A stretch of DNA of 56,807 nt from Haloferax prahovense DSM 18310 (GTDB taxonomy: Archaea > Halobacteriota > Halobacteria > Halobacteriales > Haloferacaceae). The stretch spans positions 124,480-181,286 of the forward strand of contig NZ_AOLG01000054.1 in NCBI RefSeq assembly GCF_000336815.1, read 5' to 3'. Each line of letters starts with the position of its first letter. Position 1 is the first letter of the stretch. Positions 17,979 through 27,036 of this stretch are shown in pieces. The translations under genes were made by a program, and so were the position numbers. The notes below the pieces were generated by a model, which saw only the letters and a list, made by a program, of their open reading frames with translations, was not told the DNA's origin and searched no databases.

Positions 17979-19547
17979 CTACCAGAGGAACGCCGGCCAG
18001 ACGAACTGGAAGAGGAACCAGATGAGGATGGTCAGCACGCCGGTCATCACGACGTTGAGGACGGTCCCGGCCCGCATCATGTGGGACTGCTTGATGTGGC
18101 CGCTCCCGAAGACGATGGCGTTCGGGGGCGTCGCCACAGGGAGCGCGAACGCGAAGGAGGCCGCGATGGCCCCGCTGACCGCAAGGAACACCGCCGCGGA
18201 AACCTCGGAGAGGCCGAGCGTCGCCGCGAAGACGCTCCCGATGCCGATGAGCACGGGGACGATGATGGTCGCTGTCGCGGTGTTCGAGGTCATCTCCGTG
18301 AGGAAGATGACCAGAAGTACGATAGCGCCGACGACGAGGACGATAGGCGCGCCGGTCAACGAGCCGAAGACGGCCTCGGCAAGCCACCGTGTCGCGCCCG
18401 TGGAGGCGAACGCGTCAGCCAGCGAGATACCGCCGCCGAAGAGGAGAATCGTCCCCCAGTCGATGTCGGCCAGTTCGTCCCACTCCATCGTGTCCGCGAG
18501 GACGAGTGCCGGGATGGAGACCATCCCGACCATCACGTAGTACAGAAGGCCCTGATGGCCCTCGACGCCGAGGAGCGTCATGCCCTCGCCGGTGCCGAAC
18601 AGGGTGTTGAACACCGGGTCCGAGAGGACGTTCTCGAACGCGAGGTCGAGGCCGCCGAGCACCCACAGCCCGGCGGTGGCGGCGAAGATGTACGCGACGC
18701 GGCGGCCGCGGGTCGAGAGCGCGCCCTCGTCAGCGAGGTACTGGCGCGCCTGTTCGCGGGCACCCTCCACGTCGTCGATCTCGGGCGGGAAGAAGCGGAA
18801 CGTGAGGAGGTACCAGACGATTGGGAGGGTGATGGCGACGATTGGGAGGCCGACGAGAAGCCACTCCGCGAAGCCGATGTCGTAGCCGAGAAGCGCGTTG
18901 AGTTGGGTGGCGACGACCGCGTTCGGCGGCGTGCCGATGAGGGTGCCGACCCCGCCGACGCTCGCGGCGTAGGCGGTGCCGAGGAGCGTCGCTATCTGCA
19001 TGTTCGAGAAGGAGCCCTCAGCAGCGTCGGCCTCATAGACCTCCTCGCGACCGAGCACCTGCGCGAGGACGCCGAGCGCGATGGGCGTCATCATCGCCGT
19101 CGTCGCGGTGTTCGAGACCCACATCGACAGGAACGCCGTAGCGAGCATGATGGCGAGGATGAGCCGCCGCGGCGACGACCCCATGACGGCCATGAGCCAC
19201 AGCGCGATGCGGCGGTCGATGTTGTACTTCTGGAGCGCGTTCGCCAGCATGAAGCCGGCGATGAAGAGGAAGATGAGGTGGTCGGCGAAGCCGGCGAGCG
19301 CCGGGTCGATGTCGCCGTAGACGCCGTAGGCCGTGAGCAACACCGGTATCGACAGTGCCGTCACCGCGAGGGGAAGCGCGCCGGACACCCAGAGGATGCC
19401 GGCGAACACCATGGTCGCTAATGCGTACTGACCCCGCGTCGAAAGCCCCTCAAGCGACGGCCCGAAGGCCAGCACGAGGGACGCGACGAGGGCGAGCGTG
19501 AAGACGGCGAATCGTCCGCGAGCAGTCTTTGTAACACCGCGTATCAT
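17979..19547 (-). CDS. DASS/SLC13-family anion symporter
   Basis: This is a 522-residue membrane transporter with about 12 hydrophobic segments. The two inverted halves each carry the DASS signature: SNTATTAMM with GTLIGTPPN in the N half, and TSNTATATI with PVATPPN in the C half. These bind sodium and the carboxylate or sulfate in solved relatives. It should import di- or tricarboxylates, or sulfate, with cations across the cell membrane. Substrate choice cannot be read from the sequence. Upstream lies an AT-rich region with an inverted repeat (CTATC, six bases, GATAG at 19557-19572) and TAATTAAG on the minus strand, suggesting a regulated promoter. Confidence 0.92.
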   Translation of the reverse strand: MIRGVTKTARGRFAVFTLALVASLVLAFGPSLEGLSTRGQYALATMVFAGILWVSGALPLAVTALSIPVLLTAYGVYGDIDPALAGFADHLIFLFIAGFMLANALQKYNIDRRIALWLMAVMGSSPRRLILAIMLATAFLSMWVSNTATTAMMTPIALGVLAQVLGREEVYEADAAEGSFSNMQIATLLGTAYAASVGGVGTLIGTPPNAVVATQLNALLGYDIGFAEWLLVGLPIVAITLPIVWYLLTFRFFPPEIDDVEGAREQARQYLADEGALSTRGRRVAYIFAATAGLWVLGGLDLAFENVLSDPVFNTLFGTGEGMTLLGVEGHQGLLYYVMVGMVSIPALVLADTMEWDELADIDWGTILLFGGGISLADAFASTGATRWLAEAVFGSLTGAPIVLVVGAIVLLVIFLTEMTSNTATATIIVPVLIGIGSVFAATLGLSEVSAAVFLAVSGAIAASFAFALPVATPPNAIVFGSGHIKQSHMMRAGTVLNVVMTGVLTILIWFLFQFVWPAFLW

Positions 19548-19687
19548 TGATACAAGCTATCTCTAACGATAGTCTTACTTAATTATTTTCAATACGGTAG
19601 TGAATGGCGGTATATCGGCGTCGACAGCCGTCGTTCCGTCGAAATCGGTAGACAGAAGCGAGCCTCAGCGTCGCGTCCCGACGCGAT

Positions 19688-19948
19688 TTAAAAGTGTTCG
19701 ACGAGCGTTCGGACCTGTTCGTCGTCGAGTTCCGCGGTGTACAGCGTGAGCAGGGCGCGGCGGCGCGACCGTGAGAGACCACGGCTCCCAGATTCGAGCA
19801 TGGAGATGTGCGCCTGCATGAGGTCGTCGACGGCGCGCTCGACGGCCCGCTGGTTGTAGTCGGCGGCCACTCTGAGCAGTCGCCACGCCATCGGCGAGAT
19901 GTCAGTGATGTCGACGTCCGGGAGCGGTTCGCCACCCTGTTCGGACAT
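19688..19948 (-). CDS. Conserved haloarchaeal small protein, unknown function
   Basis: This 86-residue, mostly helical, acidic protein starts MSEQGGEPLPDVDITDISPM and continues AWRLLRVAADYNQRAVERAV, then GSRGLSRSRRRALLTLYTAELD. I recognise no named domain. ATG 19948 is chosen over an earlier ATG at 19978 because a GATTAC box lies about 28 bases upstream of it on the minus strand. The Arg-rich patch flanked by helices could bind nucleic acid, but this is inference. It is divergent from the MBL hydrolase gene. Confidence 0.7.
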   Translation of the reverse strand: MSEQGGEPLPDVDITDISPMAWRLLRVAADYNQRAVERAVDDLMQAHISMLESGSRGLSRSRRRALLTLYTAELDDEQVRTLVEHF

Positions 19949-20030
19949 GGAGACGGCTTTGCGGTCGCCCGTAATCAACGTAGGGGTCGGGCGACCGAAC
20001 GCTTTTCTTCCCCGGAGACGGCCGTCAACT

Positions 20031-20939
20031 ATGGCTATTGGCGACGTCGAACCCGTCCCGGACAGCGCGGACCTCTACTACGTCGACAGCGGCATGTACG
20101 AGGTGGAGAAGTACGGCTCGGTCTACCTCGTCGACGCCGAGAAACCGGCGCTCGTCGACACCGGCATCGCCGCCGACAGAGAACACGTCTTCGGGATGCT
20201 CGACGAGGTCGGCGTCGACGACCTCGCGTACATCCTGCCGACGCACGTCCACCTCGACCACGCGGGCGGCGCGGGCTACCTCGCCGAGCGCTATCCCGAC
20301 GCGACCGTCATGACCCACGAAATCGGCGCGCCGCACCTCGTGGACCCGTCGCGGCTCATCGAGGGCACGAAAGCGGCCGTCGAAGACCAGTGGCAGTTCT
20401 ACGACGAACCGCACCCAATCGACGAGGACCGCGTCGAGGGGCTCACCGACGGCGACGAGATCGACCTCGGCGACCGGACGCTCACGGTCCATCACGCGCC
20501 CGGCCACGCGCCGCATCAGGTGATGTTCCACGACGACGGCGACGATGTGCTGTTCGTCGGCGACGCACTGGGCATCTGGGAGCCGAAGTCGCGGACGCTC
20601 CGACAGACCTCGCCGCCCTCGCAGTTCCACCTCCAGAAGGCGCTCGACGACGTGCGCACTATCGAGGACATCGACCCGGAGACGGTCTGTTTCGGCCACT
20701 TCGGCCCGAAGCCCTACGACAGCGACCTCGCCGGCGAGTACAAGCGCGTCCTCGTGGAGTGGGTCGAGGCCATCCGACAGAAGCGCGCGGAACTCGGCGA
20801 CGACGAGGCCGTCATCGACCACTTCGTCGAGCACACCCAGATGGCCGAGGTGTGGGGCGAGCGGAAAGCCCACGACGAAGAGCGCCTGAACACCCGCGGC
20901 GTGCTCGGTTACCTCGACTACATCGGCGACGACGAGTGA
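20031..20939 (+). CDS. Metallo-beta-lactamase-fold hydrolase
   Basis: The protein has 302 residues. The metal site motif THVHLDHAGG (HxHxDH) is followed by MTHE, then HAPGHAPHQ (His), FVGDALGI (Asp) and a final His in CFGHFGPKPY, so all MBL ligands for two metals are present. The glyoxalase-II-like order and the lack of a flavodiiron or RNase J extension leave a small-molecule hydrolase as the likely function; substrate unknown. A box GCTTTTC at 20001-20007 lies 24-30 bases before ATG 20031, supporting a leaderless start, although the frame is open further upstream. It is followed by a short-repeat region before the acyl-CoA ligase. Confidence 0.9.
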   Translation: MAIGDVEPVPDSADLYYVDSGMYEVEKYGSVYLVDAEKPALVDTGIAADREHVFGMLDEVGVDDLAYILPTHVHLDHAGGAGYLAERYPDATVMTHEIGAPHLVDPSRLIEGTKAAVEDQWQFYDEPHPIDEDRVEGLTDGDEIDLGDRTLTVHHAPGHAPHQVMFHDDGDDVLFVGDALGIWEPKSRTLRQTSPPSQFHLQKALDDVRTIEDIDPETVCFGHFGPKPYDSDLAGEYKRVLVEWVEAIRQKRAELGDDEAVIDHFVEHTQMAEVWGERKAHDEERLNTRGVLGYLDYIGDDE

Positions 20940-20962
20940 CACGAGCGGGTCGGGTGGTCCGG

Positions 20963-20998
20963 GCGATTCAGGCGATTCAGGCGATTCAGGCGATTCAG
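20963..20998 (+). repeat. Four tandem copies of a 9-base unit
   Basis: GCGATTCAG is repeated four times without change, 24 bases after the MBL gene stop. The repeat is in-frame by length but follows a stop codon, so it is non-coding. It looks like a recent slippage tract. Confidence 0.85.
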
Positions 20999-21098
20999 GT
21001 GGCTCGGACGGATTGGACGGACCTACCGGCGCGAGCGGCGCGCTGATACCGACATCAGACATCTAAAAGCGGCGCGAACGGGTTCGTAATCGGTGTTT

Positions 21099-21116
21099 CC
21101 CCGCGGTATCGCGGGG
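21099..21116. promoter_or_regulatory. Perfect 7-bp hairpin upstream of the acyl-CoA ligase promoter
   Basis: CCCCGCG-GTAT-CGCGGGG lies 25 bases before the TATA-like box of the ligase gene. It may be the operator of the ligase gene, or part of the terminator of the preceding MBL gene, though no T run follows beyond TTT. Confidence 0.45.
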
Positions 21117-21140
21117 TTTCAACAGACCGAACGTACATAG

Positions 21141-21147
21141 TTTTAAA
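21141..21147 (+). promoter_or_regulatory. TATA box of the acyl-CoA ligase gene
   Basis: TTTTAAA lies 24-30 bases before ATG 21171, inside an AT-rich pocket. This is one of the clearest leaderless promoters in the window. Confidence 0.65.
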
Positions 21148-21170
21148 TGTTGAATCATTACTAACAGAGC

Positions 21171-23171
21171 ATGGACTGGCGGGACGCGGAGGCGGCGTTC
21201 GACGACCCTGTCATCGAGCGGACGACCCTCCCACGGATGTTCGAATCGAGCGCGTCGCGGAACGCCACGCGAGTCGCACAGCGGTACAAAGGCGGCGTCT
21301 ACCGTCGGTCGCTGGTCGCCGAGGGCGTCGTTCCGGCGGCCCCCGACGGCGACTACGCCGACCTGACCTACGAGGAGATGCGGGGCATCGTCCGTCGCCT
21401 CGCGGCCGGGTTCCGCGACCTCGGCATCGAGACCGGCGACCGGGTCGGTATCCTCTCGCACACGCGAATGGAGTGGGCCCAGACCGACTTCGCCGTCCTC
21501 GGCGCGGGCGGCGTCGTCACCACGGTGTACACCTCGTCGTCCGAGCGACAGGTGCAGTACTTGCTTTCCGACCCCGGCGCGAACGCCGTCGTGGTCGAGA
21601 ACGAAGAGCTGTTAGAGCGCGTGCTCGCCGTCGAGGACGAACTCGACCTGCGCTTCATCGTCGTCGTGGACGAGTACGAGGGCCACGACGACCGCGACGA
21701 CGTGCTGACGCTCGGCGAACTCTACCGCCGCGGCGAGGAAGTGTACGACGAGGCGGCCTACGAGTCGTGGCTGGACGAGCGCGAGCCCGAGGACCTCGCC
21801 AGCCTCATCTACACCTCGGGGACGACGGGCCAGCCGAAGGGCGTCCAACTCACCCACTGGAACTTCCGGTCGAACGTCAACGAGAGCTATCGACGCTTCG
21901 GCCCGCGCCCGGACAAAGGCGACACGCCGGTCATCGGCCCCGACTCGGTGGCGCTGTCGTTCCTGCCGCTCGCGCACGTCTTCGAGCGCATGGCCGGCCA
22001 CTTCATGATGTTCGCGGCGGGCGCGGCCGTCGCCTACGCCGAAAGCCCCGACACGCTCCGCGAGGACTTCCAGCTCGTCCGGCCGACGACCGGGACGAGC
22101 GTCCCCCGCGTGTACGAGAAGCTCTACGACGCGATTCGGGCGCAGGCCAGCGAGTCGCCCGCGAAAAAGCGCATCTTCGAGTGGGCCGTCGGCGTCGGGC
22201 AGGCGTACCACACGACCGACGCGCCGGGCTACCTGCTCACCGCGAAACACCGCCTCGCCGACCGGCTCGTGTTCGGACAGGTGCGCGAGGCGCTCGGCGA
22301 CAACCTCGACTTCTTCATCAGCGGCGGCGGGAGCCTCTCGGCGGAGCTGTGCGCGCTCTACCACGCGATGGGCCTGCCGATTTACGAGGGCTACGGCCTC
22401 ACCGAAACGTCGCCGGTCATCTCGGTCAACCCCCCAGAGGAGCCGAAAATCGGAACCATCGGCTACCCGCTTCGGAACGTCGAGACGAAACTCGACACGA
22501 CCGTCGTCGGCGACCAACTCGGCGACGCCGGCGGCGAGGTCGGCGAACTGCTCGTCCGCGGGCCGAACGTCACCGCGGGCTACTGGAACAACCCCGAAGA
22601 GACCGAGGCGGCGTTCGTCGAGGACGACGAGGGCGAGCGCTGGTTCCGCACCGGCGACGTGGTCGAACTCCGACCCGACGGCTACATCGCCTTCCGCGAG
22701 CGCGCCAAGCAGATTCTCGTCCTCTCGACGGGGAAGAACGTCGCGCCCGGCCCCATCGAGGACGCGTTCGCCTCCTCGCCGGTGGTCGAACAGTGCATGG
22801 TCCTCGGCGACGGCCGCAAGTTCGTCTCGGCGCTCATCGTCCCGAGCTTCGACGGTCTGCGGAAGTGGGCCGACGAGGAGGGCATCGAGCTCCCCGACGA
22901 GCCGAAAGCCATCTGCCGCGACGACCGGGTGTACGAGCGCATCGAGGCCGAAGTGGAAGCGGCCAACGAGAACTTCGAGTCCTACGAGCGAATCAAGCAG
23001 TTCCGCGTCGTCCCCGAGGAGTTCTCGGAGGGCAACGACCTGATGACGCCGACGATGAAAAAGAAGCGCCGGAACATCCTCGACCGCTACGCCGACGAGG
23101 TGTCTCTCATCTACGACGAGGACCGCCGGACCGAAGAGCGGCGGGGCGGCGGACGGGCCGCCACCCAGTAA
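21171..23171 (+). CDS. Long-chain acyl-CoA synthetase (AMP-forming)
   Basis: This is a 666-residue ANL-superfamily enzyme that activates a fatty acid to acyl-AMP and then acyl-CoA in the cytosol. The AMP-binding P-loop is YTSGTTGQPKGVQLTH (near residue 217). The aromatic-Gly motif is YEGYGLTETSPV and the hinge motif RTGDVVELRPDGYIAF. The C-terminal lysine region KQILVLSTGKNVAPGPIED is present. Length and the insert FGPRPDKGDTP-to-PLAHVFERM fit FadD15-type long-chain ligases found in actinobacteria and haloarchaea. Together with the thiolase and the enoyl-CoA hydratase elsewhere in the window it could serve fatty acid breakdown, although they are not in one operon. Confidence 0.92.
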   Translation: MDWRDAEAAFDDPVIERTTLPRMFESSASRNATRVAQRYKGGVYRRSLVAEGVVPAAPDGDYADLTYEEMRGIVRRLAAGFRDLGIETGDRVGILSHTRMEWAQTDFAVLGAGGVVTTVYTSSSERQVQYLLSDPGANAVVVENEELLERVLAVEDELDLRFIVVVDEYEGHDDRDDVLTLGELYRRGEEVYDEAAYESWLDEREPEDLASLIYTSGTTGQPKGVQLTHWNFRSNVNESYRRFGPRPDKGDTPVIGPDSVALSFLPLAHVFERMAGHFMMFAAGAAVAYAESPDTLREDFQLVRPTTGTSVPRVYEKLYDAIRAQASESPAKKRIFEWAVGVGQAYHTTDAPGYLLTAKHRLADRLVFGQVREALGDNLDFFISGGGSLSAELCALYHAMGLPIYEGYGLTETSPVISVNPPEEPKIGTIGYPLRNVETKLDTTVVGDQLGDAGGEVGELLVRGPNVTAGYWNNPEETEAAFVEDDEGERWFRTGDVVELRPDGYIAFRERAKQILVLSTGKNVAPGPIEDAFASSPVVEQCMVLGDGRKFVSALIVPSFDGLRKWADEEGIELPDEPKAICRDDRVYERIEAEVEAANENFESYERIKQFRVVPEEFSEGNDLMTPTMKKKRRNILDRYADEVSLIYDEDRRTEERRGGGRAATQ

Positions 23172-23301
23172 AATATGAAAGACTAAATTTTTCCGAGCGT
23201 TTTGCGGGCAAACGTATCCACAGGTCCGCGGAAATACCGCCCGAGATGTGTGGACTTATCTTCCGTCGTCACATGGACCGAATCAATGGAGGCGATATAA
23301 G

Positions 23302-25209
23302 TTGGCCGTAGGAGGGGGGGCGAACCTCATCCCGCTCGTCGCTGCGATAATCGGCATCGGCGTGGTCTCGCAGGTGCTTTCGGACCGATTTCAGGTCCCC
23401 AGCGTCGTGTTCCTCATCGCGTCGGGCATCCTGCTCGGTCCGGAGGTCCTCGGCGTCATCTCTCCCGACTCGTTCGGGAACGCACTACAGGCCATCGTCG
23501 GTCTCTCGGTCGCTATCATCGTTTTCGAGGGTGCGTTCCACCTTCGAATCGACAAGCTACGGGAGGCGCCGGCCGCGACGTTCCGCCTCGTCACCGTCGG
23601 CGCGATAATCTCGTTCGTCGCGACGGGCGTCGTCGTCCACTACGCGCTCGGCGCGCCGTGGCCGGTGTCGTTCCTCGTCGGCGCGCTCCTCGTCGCGACC
23701 GGGCCGACGGTCATCGCGCCGATTCTCGAAGTCGTCCCGGTCCGCGACCGAGTCGGCGCGGCGCTCGACACGGAGGGCATCGTCAACGACGTGACGGCGG
23801 CCATCGTCGCCGTCGTCATCTTCGAGGCCATCCTCGAAGGCGTCAGCAGCCCCGACGCCCTCGTGGTCCTGTTCGCCGAGCGGCTCGGCGTCGGCGTCGT
23901 CGTGGGCGCAATCGTCGCCGGGTCGCTGTACTACGCGCTTCGGTACGTCGACCTCTCGCCGGGTAACGCGCCGCAGAACGCGCGCCTGCTCGTTCTCGCC
24001 GGCGCACTCGTGTCCTACGCGGCAGCCGACTACGTCGCCACAGAGGCCGGCATCGCCGCGGTGGCGACCGCTGGCATCCTCCTCGGCAACGCGGACGTGC
24101 CGTACGAAGAGGAGATTTCGGCGTTCAAAGGCGACATCACGCTGCTCGTGCTGTCGTTCGTCTTCATCGCCCTCGCGGCGCTGTTGGACTTCCAGAACCT
24201 CCTGAACCTCGGCGTCGGCGGCCTCGCCGTCGTCGCTGCCGTCGCGCTCGTGATTCGACCGCTGTTGGTCTTCATCTCGGCGCGCGGCGACCGGTTCACG
24301 AGAGAAGAGAAGCTCTTCATGAGCTTCGTCGGCCCGCGCGGCATCATCCCCGCGTCCGTGGCCTCGCTGTTCGCTATCGCCTTACAGGAGGAGGCGACGC
24401 GGCTTGCGGCCGAGGGAATGACCCAGCAGGCCGCCGCGCTGAACCAGAGCGCCTCGATTCTCGTCGGCACGGTCTTCCTCGTCATCCTGACGACCGTCGT
24501 CTTCGAGGCCGGCCTCGCTCGCCAGATCGCAGAATACCTCGACGTCATCCCAATGCGTGTACTCATCATCGGAGGCGGGAAAGTGGGCCGTGCGCTCGCC
24601 GAACGCCTCGCAGACCGCGGAGAGAACGTGGTCCTCATCGAGCAGGACCAAGAAGTAGTTCAGGCGGCCCGGAACATGGGCTTTACCGTCCATCACGGCG
24701 ACGGAGCCGACACGAGCGTCTTACGCTCCGCGGGGGCCGCGAACGCAAAGTTCGTGGTCGCCGCCACCGGCGACGACGACGTGAACCTGCTCGTCGCGCA
24801 GTTGGCGAACTCGAAGTTCGAACCCGAGAGCGTCCTCGCGCGGGCGAACAACCCCGACAACGTCGAGGCGTTCGAAGAACTCGGCGTCCGGACCATCTCG
24901 TCGACCATCGCCACGGCGCAGGCGCTCGACAACTACATCGAGCGCCCGTCGATGTCGAACTGGATGGGCGAAATCGGCCGCTCCGGCGACGTTCAGGAGG
25001 TCGAAGTCACCGCCGAGAAGCTCATCGGCCGGACCATCCGCGAGGTCGGACCCGAACTGCCCGACGGCTGTCTCGTCACGCTCGTCTCGCGGAACGGCGA
25101 CACGACGGTCCCCAACGCGGAGTTCACGCTCCAGGAGGGCGACCGCATCACCATCATCGGCGAGCGCGAGGCCGTCCGGGACGCAGAAGAGTTAGTCAAC
25201 CCCGAGTAG
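23302..25209 (+). CDS. CPA-type Na+/H+ antiporter fused to TrkA-N/TrkA-C
   Basis: This is a 635-residue fusion. Residues 1-410 form the cation:proton antiporter domain with about 12 membrane segments. The family core appears as TGPTVIAPILEVVPVRDRVG and then DTEGIVNDVTAAI, with Asp in the exchange site, plus FVGPRGIIPASVAS. At residue 418 (MRVLIIGGGKVGRALAERL) a TrkA-N Rossmann domain begins, ending near 530. A TrkA-C domain follows (VEVTAEKLIGRTIREVG to EGDRITIIGER). Nucleotide or c-di-AMP binding at these domains would gate transport, by analogy. TTG 23302 is my start; a GTG at 23248 is possible. No clear promoter box fits either. Confidence 0.85.
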   Translation: MAVGGGANLIPLVAAIIGIGVVSQVLSDRFQVPSVVFLIASGILLGPEVLGVISPDSFGNALQAIVGLSVAIIVFEGAFHLRIDKLREAPAATFRLVTVGAIISFVATGVVVHYALGAPWPVSFLVGALLVATGPTVIAPILEVVPVRDRVGAALDTEGIVNDVTAAIVAVVIFEAILEGVSSPDALVVLFAERLGVGVVVGAIVAGSLYYALRYVDLSPGNAPQNARLLVLAGALVSYAAADYVATEAGIAAVATAGILLGNADVPYEEEISAFKGDITLLVLSFVFIALAALLDFQNLLNLGVGGLAVVAAVALVIRPLLVFISARGDRFTREEKLFMSFVGPRGIIPASVASLFAIALQEEATRLAAEGMTQQAAALNQSASILVGTVFLVILTTVVFEAGLARQIAEYLDVIPMRVLIIGGGKVGRALAERLADRGENVVLIEQDQEVVQAARNMGFTVHHGDGADTSVLRSAGAANAKFVVAATGDDDVNLLVAQLANSKFEPESVLARANNPDNVEAFEELGVRTISSTIATAQALDNYIERPSMSNWMGEIGRSGDVQEVEVTAEKLIGRTIREVGPELPDGCLVTLVSRNGDTTVPNAEFTLQEGDRITIIGEREAVRDAEELVNPE

Positions 25210-25259
25210 CGGCTCTCGACGCCCGCGACCCGTTCGATTTTCACGCCGTCTCCGACCGG

Positions 25260-25430
25260 TCAGCGCCGCGCCCAGCGGACGAACACCGCCCAGTAGCCGA
25301 CGGTGAGCGCGACGAGGACGTACCAGACGGGCGCGCCGAGGTCGGGCCTCGGAACGAACCCCGCGGAGGCGGCCCCCGCGGCCGCCAGCGCCGCGAATGC
25401 CCCCGACAGTACGGTCGTCGTGAGATTCAT
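25260..25430 (-). CDS. Small membrane protein of 56 residues
   Basis: This is a short frame reading MNLTTTVLSGAFAALAAAG, then ASAGFVPRPDLGAPVW, then YVLVALTVGYWAVFVRWARR. It has two hydrophobic segments and a positively charged end. ATG, stop and composition (hydrophobic, third-position GC) look like a genuine haloarchaeal membrane protein. It lies between the antiporter and the thiolase on the minus strand. No family is recognised and no function can be given. Confidence 0.6.
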   Translation of the reverse strand: MNLTTTVLSGAFAALAAAGAASAGFVPRPDLGAPVWYVLVALTVGYWAVFVRWARR

Positions 25431-25590
25431 CACCGCGTTATTCTCGACTTCCGGAGTATGAACGTGACGAAAGGCGCATGTACGTTCGTGAGCGTTAGCG
25501 GGGCCGAGACCTGCGAGAGACGAACGACGCGTCGTGCGTCGGTTTCCCTCGATTCACCCGTCAAAACAGTCCAAAAAAACGCGGTGCCGA

Positions 25591-26724
25591 CTACCGACTG
25601 AACTCGATTGCCGCACCTTGGCCGAAGCCGACACAGAGCGACGCGAGGCCGCGGTCCACGTCGCGCTTCTGCATCTCGTGAATGAGCGTCACCGGCAGGC
25701 GCGCGCCGGAGGCTCCGAGTGGGTGACCGAGGGCGATTGCGCCGCCGTTGACGTTGAGTTTGTCCGCGTCGATGCCGAGTTCGCGGCGGGAGTACTCACA
25801 CTGGCTGGCGAACGCCTCGTTGATCTCGACGAGGCCGTAGTCGTCGATGTCGGTGCCGGCGCGGTCGAGGAGGCCGCGGGTGGCCGGGACCGGGCCGATG
25901 CCCATGACCGTCGGGTCGACGCCCGCGACGTTGTTCGTGCCGACCGAGGCGAGCACGTCGAGGCCGTGTTCGTCGGCGAACTCGCGGCTGGTGACGAGGA
26001 CCGCGGCCGCGCCGTCGGTTATCTGCGAGGAGTTGCCGGCGGTGACGGAGCCGTCGCCCGAGAAGGCGGGGTCGAGGCCGCCGAGAATCTCCATCGAGGT
26101 GTCGCGGCGAATGCCCTCGTCCTCGGTGACGACGCCGTCGGCCGTCTCGACCGGGACGATTTCGTCGTCGAAGCGGCCCGAGTCGGTGGCCTCGGCGGCG
26201 CGCTGGTGGCTCCGGAACGCGAACTCGTCTTGGGCCTCGCGGGAGACCTCGTGCTCGTTTGCGACCTTCTCGGCGGTCATCCCCATCTGCAACTGGAAGA
26301 TGTTGTACTGCTCGCTCAGCTCGGGGTGGAGGTGCTGGTAGGAGTCACCGTCCATCGGCACGCGGGACATGCTCTCGACCCCGCCGGCGACGATACACTC
26401 GCGGTTGCCGGCGGCGATAGCGTCGGACGCGGAGATGATGGCCTGCATGGAGGAGGCGCACCAGCGGTTGATGCTCGTCGCGGGCGTCCCCTCGCCGAGC
26501 TCCGACAGGAGCGCGATGACGCGGGCGACGTTGTTGTCCTGTTCGGTGCGCTGTTGGGCGACGCCCCACATCAGGTCCTCCACGTCGTCGGGGTCGACGT
26601 CGTGTTCGTCGAGGATGTGGTCGATGAGCGTGACCGAGAGGTCCTCGCTTCGAACGTCTTCGAACACGCCGCCCGCCTTGCCGAACGGCGTGCGGTACGC
26701 GGCCGCGATGACTGGCTCTGGCAT
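25591..26724 (-). CDS. Thiolase (acetyl-CoA C-acyltransferase)
   Basis: This 377-residue enzyme of the thiolase II group cleaves 3-ketoacyl-CoA or condenses acetyl-CoA. The nucleophile is Cys89 in [10 protein letters not shown]. The His of the active site is in [17 protein letters not shown], and the second Cys is in [13 protein letters not shown] near the end. NEAFA ([10 protein letters not shown]) is also present. All catalytic residues are intact, so it is not an SCP-x-like relic. ATG 26724 starts the conserved [15 protein letters not shown]; the upstream extension is dropped. It faces away from the nitrite reductase cluster. Confidence 0.93.
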   Translation of the reverse strand: MPEPVIAAAYRTPFGKAGGVFEDVRSEDLSVTLIDHILDEHDVDPDDVEDLMWGVAQQRTEQDNNVARVIALLSELGEGTPATSINRWCASSMQAIISASDAIAAGNRECIVAGGVESMSRVPMDGDSYQHLHPELSEQYNIFQLQMGMTAEKVANEHEVSREAQDEFAFRSHQRAAEATDSGRFDDEIVPVETADGVVTEDEGIRRDTSMEILGGLDPAFSGDGSVTAGNSSQITDGAAAVLVTSREFADEHGLDVLASVGTNNVAGVDPTVMGIGPVPATRGLLDRAGTDIDDYGLVEINEAFASQCEYSRRELGIDADKLNVNGGAIALGHPLGASGARLPVTLIHEMQKRDVDRGLASLCVGFGQGAAIEFSR

Positions 26725-26854
26725 GGCACACCATCGGGGTTCGAACACCATAAATAGTTTAGAACTCACTATTTGTCGTAACGAGTTGTTTATCGGGTCG
26801 AAAAACGCCGAGAAAACGGTGAAAGTGGAGACGACGGCACCGAGTCTCGGAGCG

Positions 26855-27034
26855 TCAGGAACGAGTGGCGGAGTCGCTGTCCGGCCGACCGGGGATTCCG
26901 CCGGTACCCGCGTCGGCGACTGTTGGCTCCGCCGGGAAGAGCTCCGGCGCGACGTCCGCCGAGGCGTGCTCGAAGCCCGCGTCGTCGGCGCTGGGGGCGT
27001 CCGCCGGGTCGTCGGATGCGATGCGTTCGGTCAT
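26855..27034 (-). CDS. Small acidic protein downstream of nasD
   Basis: This 59-residue frame starts with ATG two bases after the nasD stop (TGA-GT-ATG). It reads MTERIASDDPADAPSADDAG and later PGRPDSDSATRS; it is acidic and probably disordered. Position implies co-transcription and coupling with the nitrite reductase. I recognise no domain. Composition is haloarchaeal, but low complexity makes chance a real alternative. Confidence 0.5.
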   Translation of the reverse strand: MTERIASDDPADAPSADDAGFEHASADVAPELFPAEPTVADAGTGGIPGRPDSDSATRS

Positions 27035-27036
27035 AC

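Noticed and set aside
18081..19421. 446-codon plus-strand frame opposite the DASS transporter
   Set aside because: It is an antisense shadow. The minus strand has clear DASS motifs, while this frame is rich in Arg, Glu and His without hydrophobic structure.
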